The notes under the pieces are model-generated. The model had not been told where the DNA came from, did not search any database, and worked only from the letters and a program-made list of their open reading frames with translations. The position numbers and the translations under genes are program-made. Shown piece after piece: positions 28,401 to 43,400 of a stretch of 64,000 bases of DNA. This stretch comes from Ignelater luminosus (lineage: Eukaryota > Arthropoda > Insecta > Coleoptera > Elateridae), in contig VTPC01091260.1 of NCBI GenBank assembly GCA_011009095.1, positions 42,160 through 106,159 on the forward strand. Direction: 5' to 3'. Every line of letters begins with the position of its first letter. The stretch's first letter is position 1.

Positions 28401-31400
28401 TTTGGTCTACTCCTCATTTAATTTACTTCCTTTTTTATCCATATGCTACTAACCTCTTTTAAATGATAGTATAGTGGTAACACTGTTTTTGACATTCAGT
28501 AATATAAGATACGAGCGCTGGCGATTACCGATTAACACGCAGATTATTTCAAATTATTAGTATCTCAATAGCTTCTGCTAGCAATTATGAATAATAAATT
28601 TATGTATATTAAGGATCTACGTTCAGGTATGAAACGTCTTGAGCTCGTTTTTATTGTTTTGGAAACTGGACCTCCGATACCAAATCAAGCGAATCTTGAA
28701 ATTCGCGAATTGAAAGTGGCCGATACAACTGCTTGTATAACCGCTACTATTTGGGGTGAAGCTGGAGGACTATTAAAACCTGGCGATATAGTGCGACTCA
28801 CTAATGCTTATGTTTCAATCTGGCATGGTTGCCTCAGATTATGTAACTATAAAACTAGCATTTTGCAAAAAATTGACGAATTTTGTATGGTGTTCAATGA
28901 AAAACTAAACATGAGTGACCCGAGACAATTTGGTGAACTGTTAGCCAAAGCAGAATCTTCAAATAGTGCTGCTAATAAAGCAAGCACATCCCAAAACCAT
29001 CCAAACAACTAATAATAATGTTGCAGGACTTCTACAAATGAATTGGAACTTTTGAACTCAAGACTGAAGTACTAAATAAAACCCTGTGCTCTATTTTCTT
29101 TATTCCAAAAGTGTTATATAAAAGAATAATATGTTGTTATTTATGTTTATACTGTAAAGTATTCAGAGTTTAACTATACATCAATGTCAAGCTTTGTCAT
29201 GTATGTAAATCTAAACTGAATAAAAATAACTTTGGAGCAAAACCTGTATGTCATTTTAATTTCGTTGATATTATTATTTTTTGAAAAATTAAAAGCTAGA
29301 TTAAGTTTTTCTTAGGTCATTAAAGAATAAATTTCATGAATATGTATAGATTATTATCAACAGGATAGGTATTCATAGTGTTAGACTGGAGCACCGAGAT
29401 ACAAGAAATTTTATGGTGGTGTTCTAAAGAGCATTAAATTTATAGAACTTCTTAATTCATCTGTAGTATTGTTCTCACATTTAATAACTATTAGTGCCCT
29501 TATGTTTTATAAATTCTTAGTGGGCCTTTTTTATCCAGTCTAATGCTGGGTACTTATACTGTGAAATTAATAAGTAGAATAATGAGAATCCCTAAGAAGT
29601 TAAATGAATAGGTAATAAGTGGATACTAATAGTAAAAAACGATATAAAAGCATAAAGAATACATGAAGTTAATGAGTTTGAAATAACAGGTGCTATTTGA
29701 ATTTGGCATACCTGTACGGAAGAGCAGCAAATATTTTGATGTTATTAACAAAACTTAATAAGCATAATTCAAGAAGTATAAACTACTGAAAAGGTTAGGC
29801 ATTTTTTTCTTGGTAGAAGTTGGTGTTCAGAATTATCAGAGATAAAGTTAGGTATAAATAAGATCAGCAATTACTATCTCAAGTAGAAAAAGTATGTTCC
29901 TGAAACGCTTAGGAATGTAACCTGAAAAACATGGAACATGTGGTGGAACATCTTTGGAAGTTCCATTTTAAGTAATGACCTTGAAACGTTTCCTATGAGA
30001 TTCAAAAATGTGTCTGAATCGATTTCTTCAACTTGAAGGATTGAGACTTTTTATTACGATAGTAAGTATTTTTCCATGCTGTGTAAGTTCAGTTAATTAT
30101 GTTAAGTTTAAGTTAGAGCAGTTTTAAAGAGAATACTTAAGTTATTTAAATGCAGCAATTCAGAATAAGATTTGAATATTTGTACATGTTTAGCTCTTAG
30201 GCTGTTAACAAGCATATACCATTTAGTTCATCATCTTACTAGTCTTTAACTAATTTTTTATTTATATGTATGTATAGTATAAGTAAATATCAAAAATGTC
30301 TTACTAGTTTTATGGTAATTACTATGTTAACGAAAACAAGAGAATCATACAAGTTTCATGTTTAGTACTCAAGGTATAATACAGAATCCAGAAGTTTTTG
30401 AATTTTATGTCTACTAGACTTTATGAGTGTTATATTTTTTATATTTATTATTATTCTATATTCAAATATATTGATTAGATGCATTTGTCAAACTAAAAGC
30501 AAAATGCTGTCTTTCCTATATTTTAGGAAGGGAACATGTCAGATTAGTAGTTAGGCTTATTGATGTATAATTGATATGATTTTTTTTTAATGTATTGATA
30601 GATTCTTTTATATATCTGATATGCATCGATAATATTGTGTTTTAATTGTGGCATAGATTGAAAAATGTGATTTTGATGCAGGTAAATATGGGTATTATTT
30701 TTGTGCAATAATAAATGTTTTAGTTCTTCAACTAGTATTTTTTGTGTTAGAGTATTTATTTTGTGCAAAAATCATGATTATTAGAATCACTTCTCATTAT
30801 TACCTTATTAAAATCATATTATATCAATTTGAAATAAAAGATTGTATTGATACACAATGCTGATTTTCATATCATATCGATATTATATCAAGAGGAAGAT
30901 ATATCAATAGCTCGACTTTATAGCGAAACCTGATTTTGTTCATTCTTCTACATTATATTTTTACAATAAGGGATCAAAAATTTATTTTATTAAGAGTTAC
31001 CATGGTTAACGAAATTAGCAAAAAAAATAAACAATTTTATATACAATTATAGTTCCAATTGAATGAAACCTTAAGAAATTTAGTAGTTCAGAGAAAAAAC
31101 CTACCTTCTACTGTTGACAAAATCAATATTGGCTTCCATTTATTTCATTTGCTTGTAAGATGAAGTTGGCCAGTTAGCTTTGTTTGTATGTAAATGTATC
31201 AAATTTGATATGATAATATCTCCTGTCTACATCTTGCTTCATAAAAATGACCTGCATTTATTTAAAAGAAAAAACAAACAAGTATTTACTTATGCTTTTA
31301 AATGTTTTATACATAATGTGCTGTAATCTATTTTTCATAAGCATAAACAAATGATTTGATATTATGATTGAATAAAATAATAATAATAATATTTACTCTA

Positions 31401-34400
31401 AATAGATATGAGTGTATTTAGAATGCCAAGGACACAGTTCAGCCTAGCCTTTTTTTTCTTCTAGTCTCCCCTTGGGTAATAAGGACTAGAACGAAAAGAT
31501 CTGTTGTTCTTTATATAGATCTTAGATCAAAACAAATTAATTGGCATGCAGCAAGATATTTTAGTATGACAAAACTTCAATATAGAAAATACTATTAGTA
31601 TTGTCAGTTAAATCTTAAGCATTTAACAAGCATGGGCTGTAATGAAAATAATACATTTTATTAGTGCTAGAATTATAAGGTTTGTTCCAACATAACTCTC
31701 AAACTAGTAGCAAACTATCCCTGACTGTCATAAGTTTGCGCAGAGGAAATTTTGTCCAAAAACATTTGCTCTACGCAAACTCGTGACAGTCAGGGATAGT
31801 TTGAGATTTATGTTGGAACAAGCCTATAATATGGAAGACATCCAAATTGATCATTATTGAAGATTCCTAGGAAAGTGGGAATTTCCATGTGAACAGTGCA
31901 GAGAACTATATAAAAGTACCTTCAAACTATGAATCTGTACAAAACAACCAAAGACCGTCAAAAATGGGCTGTTCAAATGGTTCACCTAATCCACAATTAT
32001 AATGTAAAATAATAAGAATCATTGAACACAACCATGCAATGTTGTTGCAAAAACAGTTAGGCACAAATCATAAAGTTGATTTAAAGAATGAAAAAAGAAT
32101 TGACTTAAAAACATAAGAAATAAAAAAATCCTAGAAGGAAATCCAAGTTATTCATGAAAAGTTATTATTCCTTTTTGTGCGCTTGCCAAAAATCTGGAGA
32201 AACACACGACTACTCCTTCAATCTTTTTTCTTTTCATATCCCTCAAAAATAATTTTTTAAATTTTTATACCTTCACATTTTTCATAGTTGATTAATTTAA
32301 GAAAAATGACATGCGGAATTTTACACATTTGAAACTAATTAATATAAAATACACACGCAAAACTTTCATTATTTATAAATTTAGACTGCTCTTTCAGGGA
32401 GATGACTACGCCTACATACCCCATGAGAGAGCTATGGGTATCCGTTGTTGAATACCACTATTATAGGAGGTACAATCAAATTTACTAATGCCATGAATGA
32501 ATCATAAGCCCAAGCTTTGAACATGTATATATTGCAATGTAATTGAATTATTTGAATTTTTGTTTCGTGTTGTTACTGTTTGAAGATTTTAAACAAATTA
32601 AAAGAATTGCTGGTATTAACAAGATTTAGTTTAAGAATTAGCAAACTAAACAGTGTAGTATAAAACGTAAACTAAATGAGTTTTAAACATAATATGCCAT
32701 GTTATGAGCGAACTATTAAGCCATTGATTAAAATAAACATTACTCATTTCCATGACAACCATTAGTGATCTTCATCTTAAGCTAGAAAAATCCATAAGGC
32801 TATCATTCTTATTTTTTATTAGACATCTATTAAAACGCCTTAAATTTAATAGAATGCTCATAATACGATTCAATATATTTATAAATTTATTAATTTCCAA
32901 AAGTATTGCAAAATAATGATTCACAAAAGTAATATTGTATGAAATAAATAAACTACATTGTTATTTTCATTTTGTAACTCATATTGTACAGCATTATTAA
33001 TGCAGAGATCTATTGTTCTTTTCTCTTATTCTTAAAGACTTTTAAACTACCGATGTGTGATATTTTGAATAGAGGTATTCTTTAATTGCATAATCAGAAT
33101 AGAATTTATGAATTCTTCTTACTCATAGGAAGAAACACATGAAACTAACATTAAGTGTGGATCGGTCACTGTTGTAGATGTATAGCAGATATCTTTAAAA
33201 TGGAAGTACTAAGAAGTCTTTTTCACATTAAGCTCCTAGATTCTAATATTGTAATATAATTCATAATTATTATCAAAGCATTTGATTTTACTTGAATAGA
33301 GGTCGGGCAACATGCTTAATCAAAGTCTTCGAGATTGCACCTTGAGCATGGTTCACACATTGAATTTATTGAGTTTAGCATCATGACCTTCTGTTTATAT
33401 TCCTAGTTGTGTCTTCTTTATGTTGTGATACGATATGGTTATTGATATAGTTCCTGATTTTTTTTTGTTTCTGAATAAGCTTTTCATGATAGTGGAAAAA
33501 TGACTAAGCTTTGACTTTATGTGACACCCTCTTAACATAAGTTGTTGTCTATTATATTTTTCTGTAATAAGCATTTTTATATTTGATAAGTTAAAAGAAA
33601 TGTCACCCAAATATTTACTTTTATTTATTTATAGCAGTATGTAATCGCCTTTCCATCATTTTATCAAGGAACAGCTCGCAGTATGGTAAAACATAATTTA
33701 GTATCGCTGTTTGCTTGTACTTACATATAAGGATTATTATTTTTTCTAAAAGACTGATGGTGCAAAGCGCAATTCCTTAAGCAGGATTTACATTTATGCA
33801 CTTTGAATTAGTGGGAGTAATGCTTAGCAACTCATTCTGAAGTCTATAATAATAAAATAGTATATTATAGAAATAATTTACATTGCATTAAAGTTTACTT
33901 CCAATAAAACTTTGTAAAGTATTTTAAATATATTTAATAGTTGAATCAGCTGCTGCAAACTTAATGAGAGACTGTTGGTAAGCTAAACATCCCTACAAAA
34001 ATTGCCCGAGTTGCATTAAAAATTGCCAAAATATAGAACATGTTTTAAAACTTGCAATTTGATGTGCATGAGTAAAGTGCATAAATGTGAATTCTACTTT
34101 AGAAACTTTTTTTTAACAAATTGTTAATGGTTGGTACAATATAACAACTGTAATTAAGAGGTTATATTTTCTATTGTTGAGATGAACGAATGATCTAAAA
34201 GTCATGTTATTTATAAGTATAGTTATTTTCATAAACTTTTAATTCCAGTATATTTTTATTACTATCTTTATTTAAAACTTCTGCTTTGTTAAAATTGTCA
34301 AATACTACATAACCTAAAACCAGTTATTTATTTTTTAAATTAAATTGTGGGTACACTCAGAAAAGAAATTATATTAAATGGGTACAGTCAAGAAATATCC

Positions 34401-37400
34401 TTAATTTTGAAATTGACAGTTGATTGCTATAGTAAATAGGGCAATTTAATGTGCTGCTTTTAACGTTTTAACAAATTTGTAGGTTATTTTCTTTCACATT
34501 TATAGATACTGATTTCATCAATTTTTGTTTTTCTGTTTGTCTTGCTTTTCTTAAAATGATCTTGTAATGCTGTTTAGAATTTTATCACCAAAGTAATTTG
34601 TTATTAATTATACAATAAAAACAAAGATGGCAGTAGTGTAATGATGAGTGATGACAAAAATATATTGGCGATTGTTTTTTTAAAGATTTTGGTTGTGATT
34701 GTTATCAACCAAACATTAAATGAATTGAATCAAAACGTTTTTGACAGCATAAAAGAATATATGATTGATAGAAGAAACTAGTATTACAAATGATCAAAGA
34801 ACAGATGTGTGTGTTTTTGAAACTGTAAGAATTAGAAGGCATTGTTACCTATACGAACGTGAAAGATTTGGAGGTGTTTGTATATTTAGGTAAATATAAT
34901 ACATTTTAGTTTTGTATTTCTTTTTAAACTACTTCCTTTTTTTGCATTTTAGTAAATAATCGGAAAGGGTATTAGAATGTCTACGAATTCTAATATAACA
35001 GGTAATTCTTACTTTTTTACTTTTGATACAACCTGAATCAAACAGTAAATATTATAGATACCAAAAAAGATGACAATGTTCAACCACAAACTTTGGATTT
35101 AAAAACCAATCCTTCTTCAGAAGTTGTCGAAATATTTCCCAAATCTGCATGTGAATCATCGAAGTTAACAATAGTATGCAGATATAACACATACGACATT
35201 GAAATTGAAACGGAGGATACAGTAGTTGATCTAAGACAAGTTGTTTTTGCTGCAACTCAACGAGAACTGTTTTGGGATCTTTTTTCCAACATTTTTTTAC
35301 CAAGTAATTATTTTTTAGTTGCTTTAAGGGTAATTTCATTCCTTTTTATGTTTTTTCAGTTTATATGACTGGAGAAGATTACATAATGCATAAATTATGC
35401 TTGAATGCATACAGTCTGAAACTGAAAGTGACAGTTGTACTTCGACAATATTTACCTCATATTAGAAGACCTTCTATTACTTAATCTGCAGATATAAATG
35501 TGCCTTTTAAGCAAAACGATGATAAAAAATAGTTTTTAAAGCAATATTGGTTATGTATCTAATAAAACATACTTCAACAGATAGTTTACTTCGGCTAAAT
35601 AAAGCTTATTCTCAAATGTGAAGGTTTGTATGTTTAATTCACTAGACAATGTTCCAATTATAGTATCATCAGTATAGAAAGCTGCTAAATTAAGAATGTT
35701 AGTAGTGGATTGGCAATAATACCAATTTCCAGCAGCTTTATTTTTTCCACCTGTACAGGGTGTCCCAAAAAATCGTGAGCCTTAGTTACCACGGATTCTT
35801 AGAATCAAAATACGTTAATTGAATTAAACTTCTCTATGTATCAAAATGATTCATTTGTGTGTGTAAAGAGCCCTCAAAGTTTATTAAGAAATTTTGTTTT
35901 TTTTCAAATAACTTGAAAACGCTTTGACTGATTTGACTAACATTTGTTATGTAAATATCCCCCATCCTAGAAGCATGTAGAAGTATTTGAAATTAGATTT
36001 CAGTACTGTCTAAGTAGAAAGATTATGCCACAAGTTTTGGAGCGCAATTTGTATAAAAATTTGATTTGGCATTGAATTTCCTAGAAAGTTATTCTTACTA
36101 ATTTTTCTTCTGGTTTTCTAGTAAATCACATTTAAAGATGCTTATGTGACCAAAGTGAAACATTTATTTAACCAATAAAAGATAAAAACACCACTAGAGC
36201 ATTTAAATCTGCAAAAAATCATTGTGTTCAAACGCTAATGGTAGAGTGGTCTCTAAACCGATGCCACTGAGATCAGATTTCAGATACTTTTTTACATGGT
36301 CTTATGCTTCTGGCATGGGGATATTTACATAGCAAATCTTATTCAAATTGGACAAATTTAAATTTTTTAAGTTGTCTTTGAGGGCTCTCCAGGGGCAAAT
36401 GAAACATTTTGGTATATAGGTAAATTTCGTTGGATTCACCTATTTTGACCCCACGAATCTGTGGTAGCCCTATGTCCACCCTATATATACCTACATACTT
36501 GAGAAGCAATTATTTCCTTTTAATTTAATTTAATTTAACATTGCTTATCATTTGTTAAGAAATTTATGTTTAAAGCTGTTAATACTGTATGTATAGATAA
36601 TATGTTTAATAATCTGTTATATTCTAAATTGTGTATGTCAAAATCTATATAAATCTAATAATAAACAATAAATGTGTTCTGCTTGTTTTAACTTTTAGTG
36701 CATGTCGGTTTTTATGTGTTGAGCTTAATGTGAATCAAATTATTATTAGTCAAAAGAACAAAAATGTACCAATCTCTGTCTTTTAAATGAAACTAAAGGC
36801 TGATTTACATTATCCTATTTTCAACCTTTTTTTTCGCTATAAATTAGAACCTAGACGTCTAGGACGGTTCCTTATAATGTGAAATGCCATCCTTTTTCAT
36901 CCTAAAAACTGCTAAAAAGTAGATTGACAAACTAGATCTGGACCTATTTTGATGCTAAATTCTATCCTAAACTTGCGCACTAAACGATGTTTCAACATTA
37001 TCAACTGTTGACGATGATGAAATAACTTCTAGTTCTTACATTCATCTTGGAATATAGAAAAATATTTCTTTATTATCAAAACATTATGTTTATTGAGTAC
37101 TGCCCTATCTGAATGTCCAAACCGACAACACTGGTAAAAATGCTCAATTCAATCGCAAGTAATGCAGGTGCAGCGAACTAAAGCACGCAGTCGTAAGGTG
37201 CTTGCTTTGATTGGATAAGTGTATTCGATGGTTTACCCGCGACAATACTAGTTTTGAAACTGCATCTCTGAAATACTGCAGTTAAGGTTTAAATGATCTA
37301 CCCACAAAATTTGATTTTCGCTGTTGGTATTTAACAATATACAATTAGCAACACGGCATGGTTGTTTTAATTTCTACTGTGTTGTGATTTTCATTCATAT

Positions 37401-40400
37401 TCCTTTTGTCCAGTAGTAGTAATCACTATGACGCAATGCCAATGAAAACTGATTGGTTGACCTTAACATGCCGACCAATTAGAAACTTTGTTTTTACTGG
37501 TATTGCATCATCATGATTATTGCTTCTAAACATAAGCATTGTACTATAGAACAGCAAACTATACACAAAAATTATCACCATAATAACAGTGGCGCAATTT
37601 TGTTAGGGTTGGGTGGTACCTGTATTTTAAAATTCCCATTTTTTTTTAGATATCTTTAGATCATGATTTTTAAAGAAATGTTATAATTTTAGGTACTTTC
37701 AGCCTAATAATGCCCCCTAAACAAAGATATGCATGTAATTCTTCTTTAGGAGGGCATAGGCCTATTACAAGAAGTCTTTAAGTAACACTAATAAATCTTT
37801 TAATGTAATTAAAGATAATCATCAAGAGCAACAAACGCCCAAACAATTGCAACATTTTGGAGCAGGTGTGACTACGTGTGATGTAATTGGCACCGCTACA
37901 AATGATGTAACTGGTGTGGCTATTCCCAAGCCACAGATGTGGCCTATTGCTGCATCAACACATGAAATGAACTTATTCAACAATAACGTAAGAATATTCT
38001 TGTATTTGATCTTTTCCATCAGAAATCATACTTGAAGAATTTTGGAAACTTGATTTATATTTTTTACTTTTAGATAATAATATCAGAGAATTATCCTCAG
38101 CCTGCACATACAAATAACCATGCAAATTTCCAATATTTGCCTGATCCAGTATTGGAGTACCCATTGGATTATTCAAAAAAAAGTAAATATACAAATATTT
38201 GTTATTTCTTTTGTAGCTAGAGATTTGTTCAAGACTTGGATGCTAAAATTTCACATAGTTTTATACAGAAAATTTATTTTTACATACAATACATATAGTA
38301 TTTTGTGTTACCTTAATAGTTATGTACACATGTCGATGGCTGAACTCTTGTAACTACATATTGTAATTTACAGGAATTTGCATTTGCAGTATGTAACCAA
38401 TACATTTAATTGTACTGAATCAAGAAAAAATAACTATACAATGCACAATTGAAAATTATTACTACAAAGGATTCTGATCTTACATACAAAAAAATGTATC
38501 TAACAATGTTTTGTATTTATGATATGAGGTTACGTTTTTAGCCAAATTTAAATTTAACAGATTTTTAGAGTAAGTTCCACTTCTAATAATAAATGCTAAT
38601 AATAAATAAAAATCCATATGAACAAAAAACCCTATTTAGTCAGAAATGTTAGTTACAAGGTCATTGCAGCCATTAATATGTTGTTACAGTTATTTTAAAA
38701 TGCAATGTAGGTAGTGTAGTCCAGAAGTATTAGGGAAAAACGTGGAAAAAACTAGAAGGAGGAATTCTTTGCATAAACATGTTGTATTCTACTATAAAAG
38801 TCCTGATATATCTGACGTATGCGTTGACGCCATCTTGATACAAGGACGGAAAACTTATCTTAAACACTGTCGATCCTCCATAAATTTTACATGGGAGTAG
38901 ATTGAAAGAGAATACGATTTCTAACAAAATGAGTCTATAATTGTTTTGTTTTGGAGAAAAAAATTTTAAATTTAAAAACTTGAATTTCATAAAATAGCAA
39001 ATTAGTGCTGTTCCCAGAAATGTAGGATTTAATCCATAACTAATTAGGAGAAAGCTGAATTTTGGCATATGTTTAGATCACATTAGGAGGTGTATTTTCC
39101 AAAAGTCCTTACGTGCCCTCTATTTACTTCTGCTAGGTCTCACCAAACACTTAACGCAGGTTTGACATAATCAAGGAGCGGTATCTCTTAGTTGCTGCAG
39201 GTGCATATAAACACAATTGATACTACTTGGCTGGATAATCATACATATAGAATTTTCATAATACAGTGGAACTCCTATAAGTCGAACTTCTGTAACTTGA
39301 ATTTCTCTTCAACTCGAAATTTATTGCATTTCCTTGCACTTCGTATACTAATTGCATGTATTTCGACTTCCATAACTCAAATTTCTATAACTCGAAAGAA
39401 AATAGAGGAACCAAAGCTACAAAAGTCTCCGTAACTCGAATTCAAAGAAAAGTTTATGATCTTTATCTTTTTCTGTTGCTGCCTATGGTTAAACAAGTAG
39501 ACGTTTACAACGAAATCGTATCAAGGATTATTAGTACGTGATACACTCGATACAAATTTTTATATTTCTTAGAATACTGTACTGGATAGTACGCATATGG
39601 AGTGCCAAATGGAAATTATAGGACGATACATTTATTCTTATTATTTTATATGTATGTATTGCGCATCATTCAGATAGATTTCCTTATACTCTTTCTGGTC
39701 ATTTTCAACAGAAGTTCAGTTTATGTGATTTTTTTGTGTGGTCAACATATAATTAAATGGCACTGAAATATCAAAAGTCTTAATATTAAACAAAAAATTG
39801 AAATTTTAAAAATAGTTGAAAATGATATTAAGAAAAAAAACCATTGCCAAAGAATACCAAATACCGCTCGCCTAGTACATTATCTACTATTATCAAAACT
39901 AAAACGTCGATTACATCCTACCGATTAAGAAATCGTAGATAGCAAAATGAAGACCAAGAAAACAGTGATGATAACGACACTGAAGAAGCTGTGCCAACTA
40001 GATCTTCACTTCGAGAAATTCAAAATGCCTTCAACACAGTGAAGAACTTTTTTACGATGGAAGAAAATACTACAGATGCAATTTATAGTTCATTAGTGAA
40101 GATTGAATCATTTTATGAAACTATTTGTATCAAAAAAAATTTTCATCAAAACCTAATCACTGCTTATTTTCATAAAAAGTAAAATTTATATGTATGTACT
40201 AATTTTATATGCAATTACATACGAAATAATACTTTTATATTTTGTATTTAATAAACTATGTACATTTTTATGTATTAAATGACATTTACATATAAAAAAA
40301 TTATTTTCGGTAACTCATATTTTCTATAACTCGAACTAATAATTGTGCCCCTTAGATTTCGAGTTATGGAGGTTCCACTGTATAATGATGTAATTCATGC

Positions 40401-43400
40401 AAAACAACTGATTAATCAGCGGCTTGGACATGTTGAAGTCTTTACCTTTACCTGTGTATACCTTACTTAAAGTTGCACTGCTAATGCAATTACGCCACCC
40501 TTACACATCAAGTAATCTCTGCCGTTATTCGGTCATAATTTTTTTCTAGCTACTAAGGAGTTACGAGTTTACTGACAAATATTTTTCTATTTTATTTCTA
40601 AGAGTGCTGAACATATGTATATGGATAGTTGCGGTGTGTGCCAATATTGCTTGAACTGTTTACTAAAAACAAAAAATTTGTTCCAATAACAATTTTTCCA
40701 TATTGAGGTAAATAGAATTCGTTATCAACAAGATTTGGCAAAAAATTCTTTCATCAAGTTTTGTTGATAATTAAATTTATTTACATATAGAAAAATTATT
40801 ATTGGAACTAACCTTCTGTTTTTAGCAAATAGTTTCTATGATATGACACATGCCATAACTACCTACATACAATCGTTTGGTACTCTTTTAGCAATACAAC
40901 AAAAAAATATTGGTCAGTAAGCTTTAACTGGTTGGAAGTTGAAGAGAATTACTACGAACCTGCAAGTTCAATGTTTAGAGTGGCCAAGCAGGGGAAGCAA
41001 CCAGAGGACTTTTGGGGAAATACTCCTAATGTGATCTAAACATTTGCCAAAATTCAGCTTTCTCCTAATTAAGTTACGGATCAAATCATATATTTACTGG
41101 GCTATAGTGCTGATTTGCCATTTACAAAACTCAGGTTTTTCAATTATGATTTGTTTTTGCACGCACGCACACACACGACAGACATACAGTACATACAGTA
41201 AGGTTTTTTTTATCTCGGAACATGCAAATCCCTATGTTCAATTTTAAAAAAACCATTTCAATGCATTGCAGAGTATGCAATTCCTTCATTCACTGCCAAT
41301 TAGTAGTTTAATCTATTTGAAAAATGATTTAAATTATTATGTAGCTGTTGAAATGTTATTTCACTTGAAGCATCTATTACTTTTATTGTTATTTGTTCCA
41401 AGTTCATTCTTTTGTCATCAAAAACCTTTAATTTTAGAAAGCTCCAATAAAAATAATCATTGGGCACGTTTCACATATTAGGTTGTTTACAGTAAATGGT
41501 CCTTTTTTACATAACAAGCAAATTGCATTAATGTGGATGTGTGCATGCATGCATAAAATATTGATTTTGCATTATATTCTACTTGTTTTTTTTTCTAGGC
41601 TATATTAAATGCGTTCCTCTAGAACATTTAATGCCGCGTCCTGAACATAAGCTCTCAACACCTGGAGAAAATAATACATTATTTAATAATGAAGTAAGTG
41701 TTTTATTTTTTATTTTGTACAATATAAATACACAACAATCGTATCATATTTTTTTTTAGATCTCAGAAATTATAGATTTAACAGAAGATCCAATATTAGA
41801 AAACATAGCATCACAAGAGGAAATGAATCCACAATTGGCACCAATGCAAAACCAGAGAAGTATATCAATATTGCAAATATTTATAAGTTTACTCTTACAA
41901 TACAACTAAATAGTTTTCTCACAGTTATATTATTATAATCTGTTCTTGTGCAGGTAAAAATGTAAATTCTAAAAATTGAAATGTGATCTGTAACTCGAAA
42001 TAAGGAAACGAATATTGAATTAGAAGAGAGAACTCATAATTTTCATTCTTTTATAAATTATGATTTCCACATATGGAAAAATTAGAATTTATGTGGGAAT
42101 TGAACCCAGGATCTTGGTTCTCTGAACCGTAGATGTAAGCAATTAAATCTTGAATCCCATCTGATATTGTTTAATATTTTTTTGCTAGATTCTTCTTGTA
42201 ACCTTCTTTTAATGATGTGAACTATCACTTTATATGTTGCATTTAGGAGTGCAATTGGTCTACAGTTATTTATTATCTGTCTTATTTTCCTTCTTGTGCA
42301 TTGGATATTGTCTGTGAAGTACTAATACCTTGTAAGCCAGGAATCTACATTTTAGAGGAGAAACAAAGAACAGTTTCTTCAAATTTTTTTTTCAAAAACA
42401 GTCATTTTACTTTTTTACTGCTTATTCTAAAGATCTCTTAAGCTGATTAAAGTGCTTATTAATCTTTTTTTTTGTAATAGCATTTTTAATATGTATCTTT
42501 ATTTCTGCAATATGTGGCTTATGAGCAAAGAACGGTATTACTTTGTTGATGGACCAAACTTGTTTAAATTTAATTTATTAGCGATATCTTCATAGTAAAC
42601 CAAAAAATCTAATACATTTTAAATGGTACCACGAAAGACATTTATCGCATCCTATATTTTTTAGATCATTTTCTTCTGTACCACTGATTAAACCTTCTTG
42701 GCATTTTGTATATTTTTATATTTATCAACATTGGATCCTTGTTTTCACTTGGTTTCCATTTTATTATGTCTTTTAGTTTTTGAATTGGTCATATGAACTG
42801 GGATGGGACAGTTCCTCGCCGCCGGTTCAGCGCTGCCGTTTCATCGCCAGTCCCGTTTCAGCGCCGGCCGTTTCATCATCGCCGTCAGGTTTAATAATAA
42901 AGAAACAAGTTTGATGGGTATTATGTTGTAGTCAAATAAATAACAGTACTCGAGTCTTTTTGGAAAATACAGCATATATACATACTTGCAATTCGAAAAT
43001 CTAGTAAGTAACATTAGTTATTGTTTTTAGATTTTCATTTGCAATACTCTCGCATCTCTTGTATGTATAATTCAAAAATAAGAAACAAAATAGATAAATA
43101 AAAACATTTCGGTAAAATAATTTTGTAATTTAATCATTTGTATTAAAGTAGTATAATTATAATACATGAATTAAAAATAACCACATGGCAAGACATATTT
43201 CTCTTTTCTGAATCCCACCAGAAATTATAAAAAATAAAAGAATTAACACAATTAAAAATTCACATTTTACGTAATTAAGTTAAAATTCATAGTTGTGAAC
43301 CAGCCCGCGGAGGTATTCAATTTTATTTCTATTGTTATAGTCCAGTACTAATCTCATGATTCGTTCGTCAGCTAAGCAGTATTTTCGTAATTCGTAAATG

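Noticed and set aside
37322-37500. Possible promoter or CpG block upstream of 37710
   Set aside because: Slightly less AT-rich but no TATA, initiator or conserved element could be argued.
37973-38194. Minus-strand frame over exon 4 of the modular gene
   Set aside because: The plus strand has acceptor and donor sites with matching phases; the minus reading has none.
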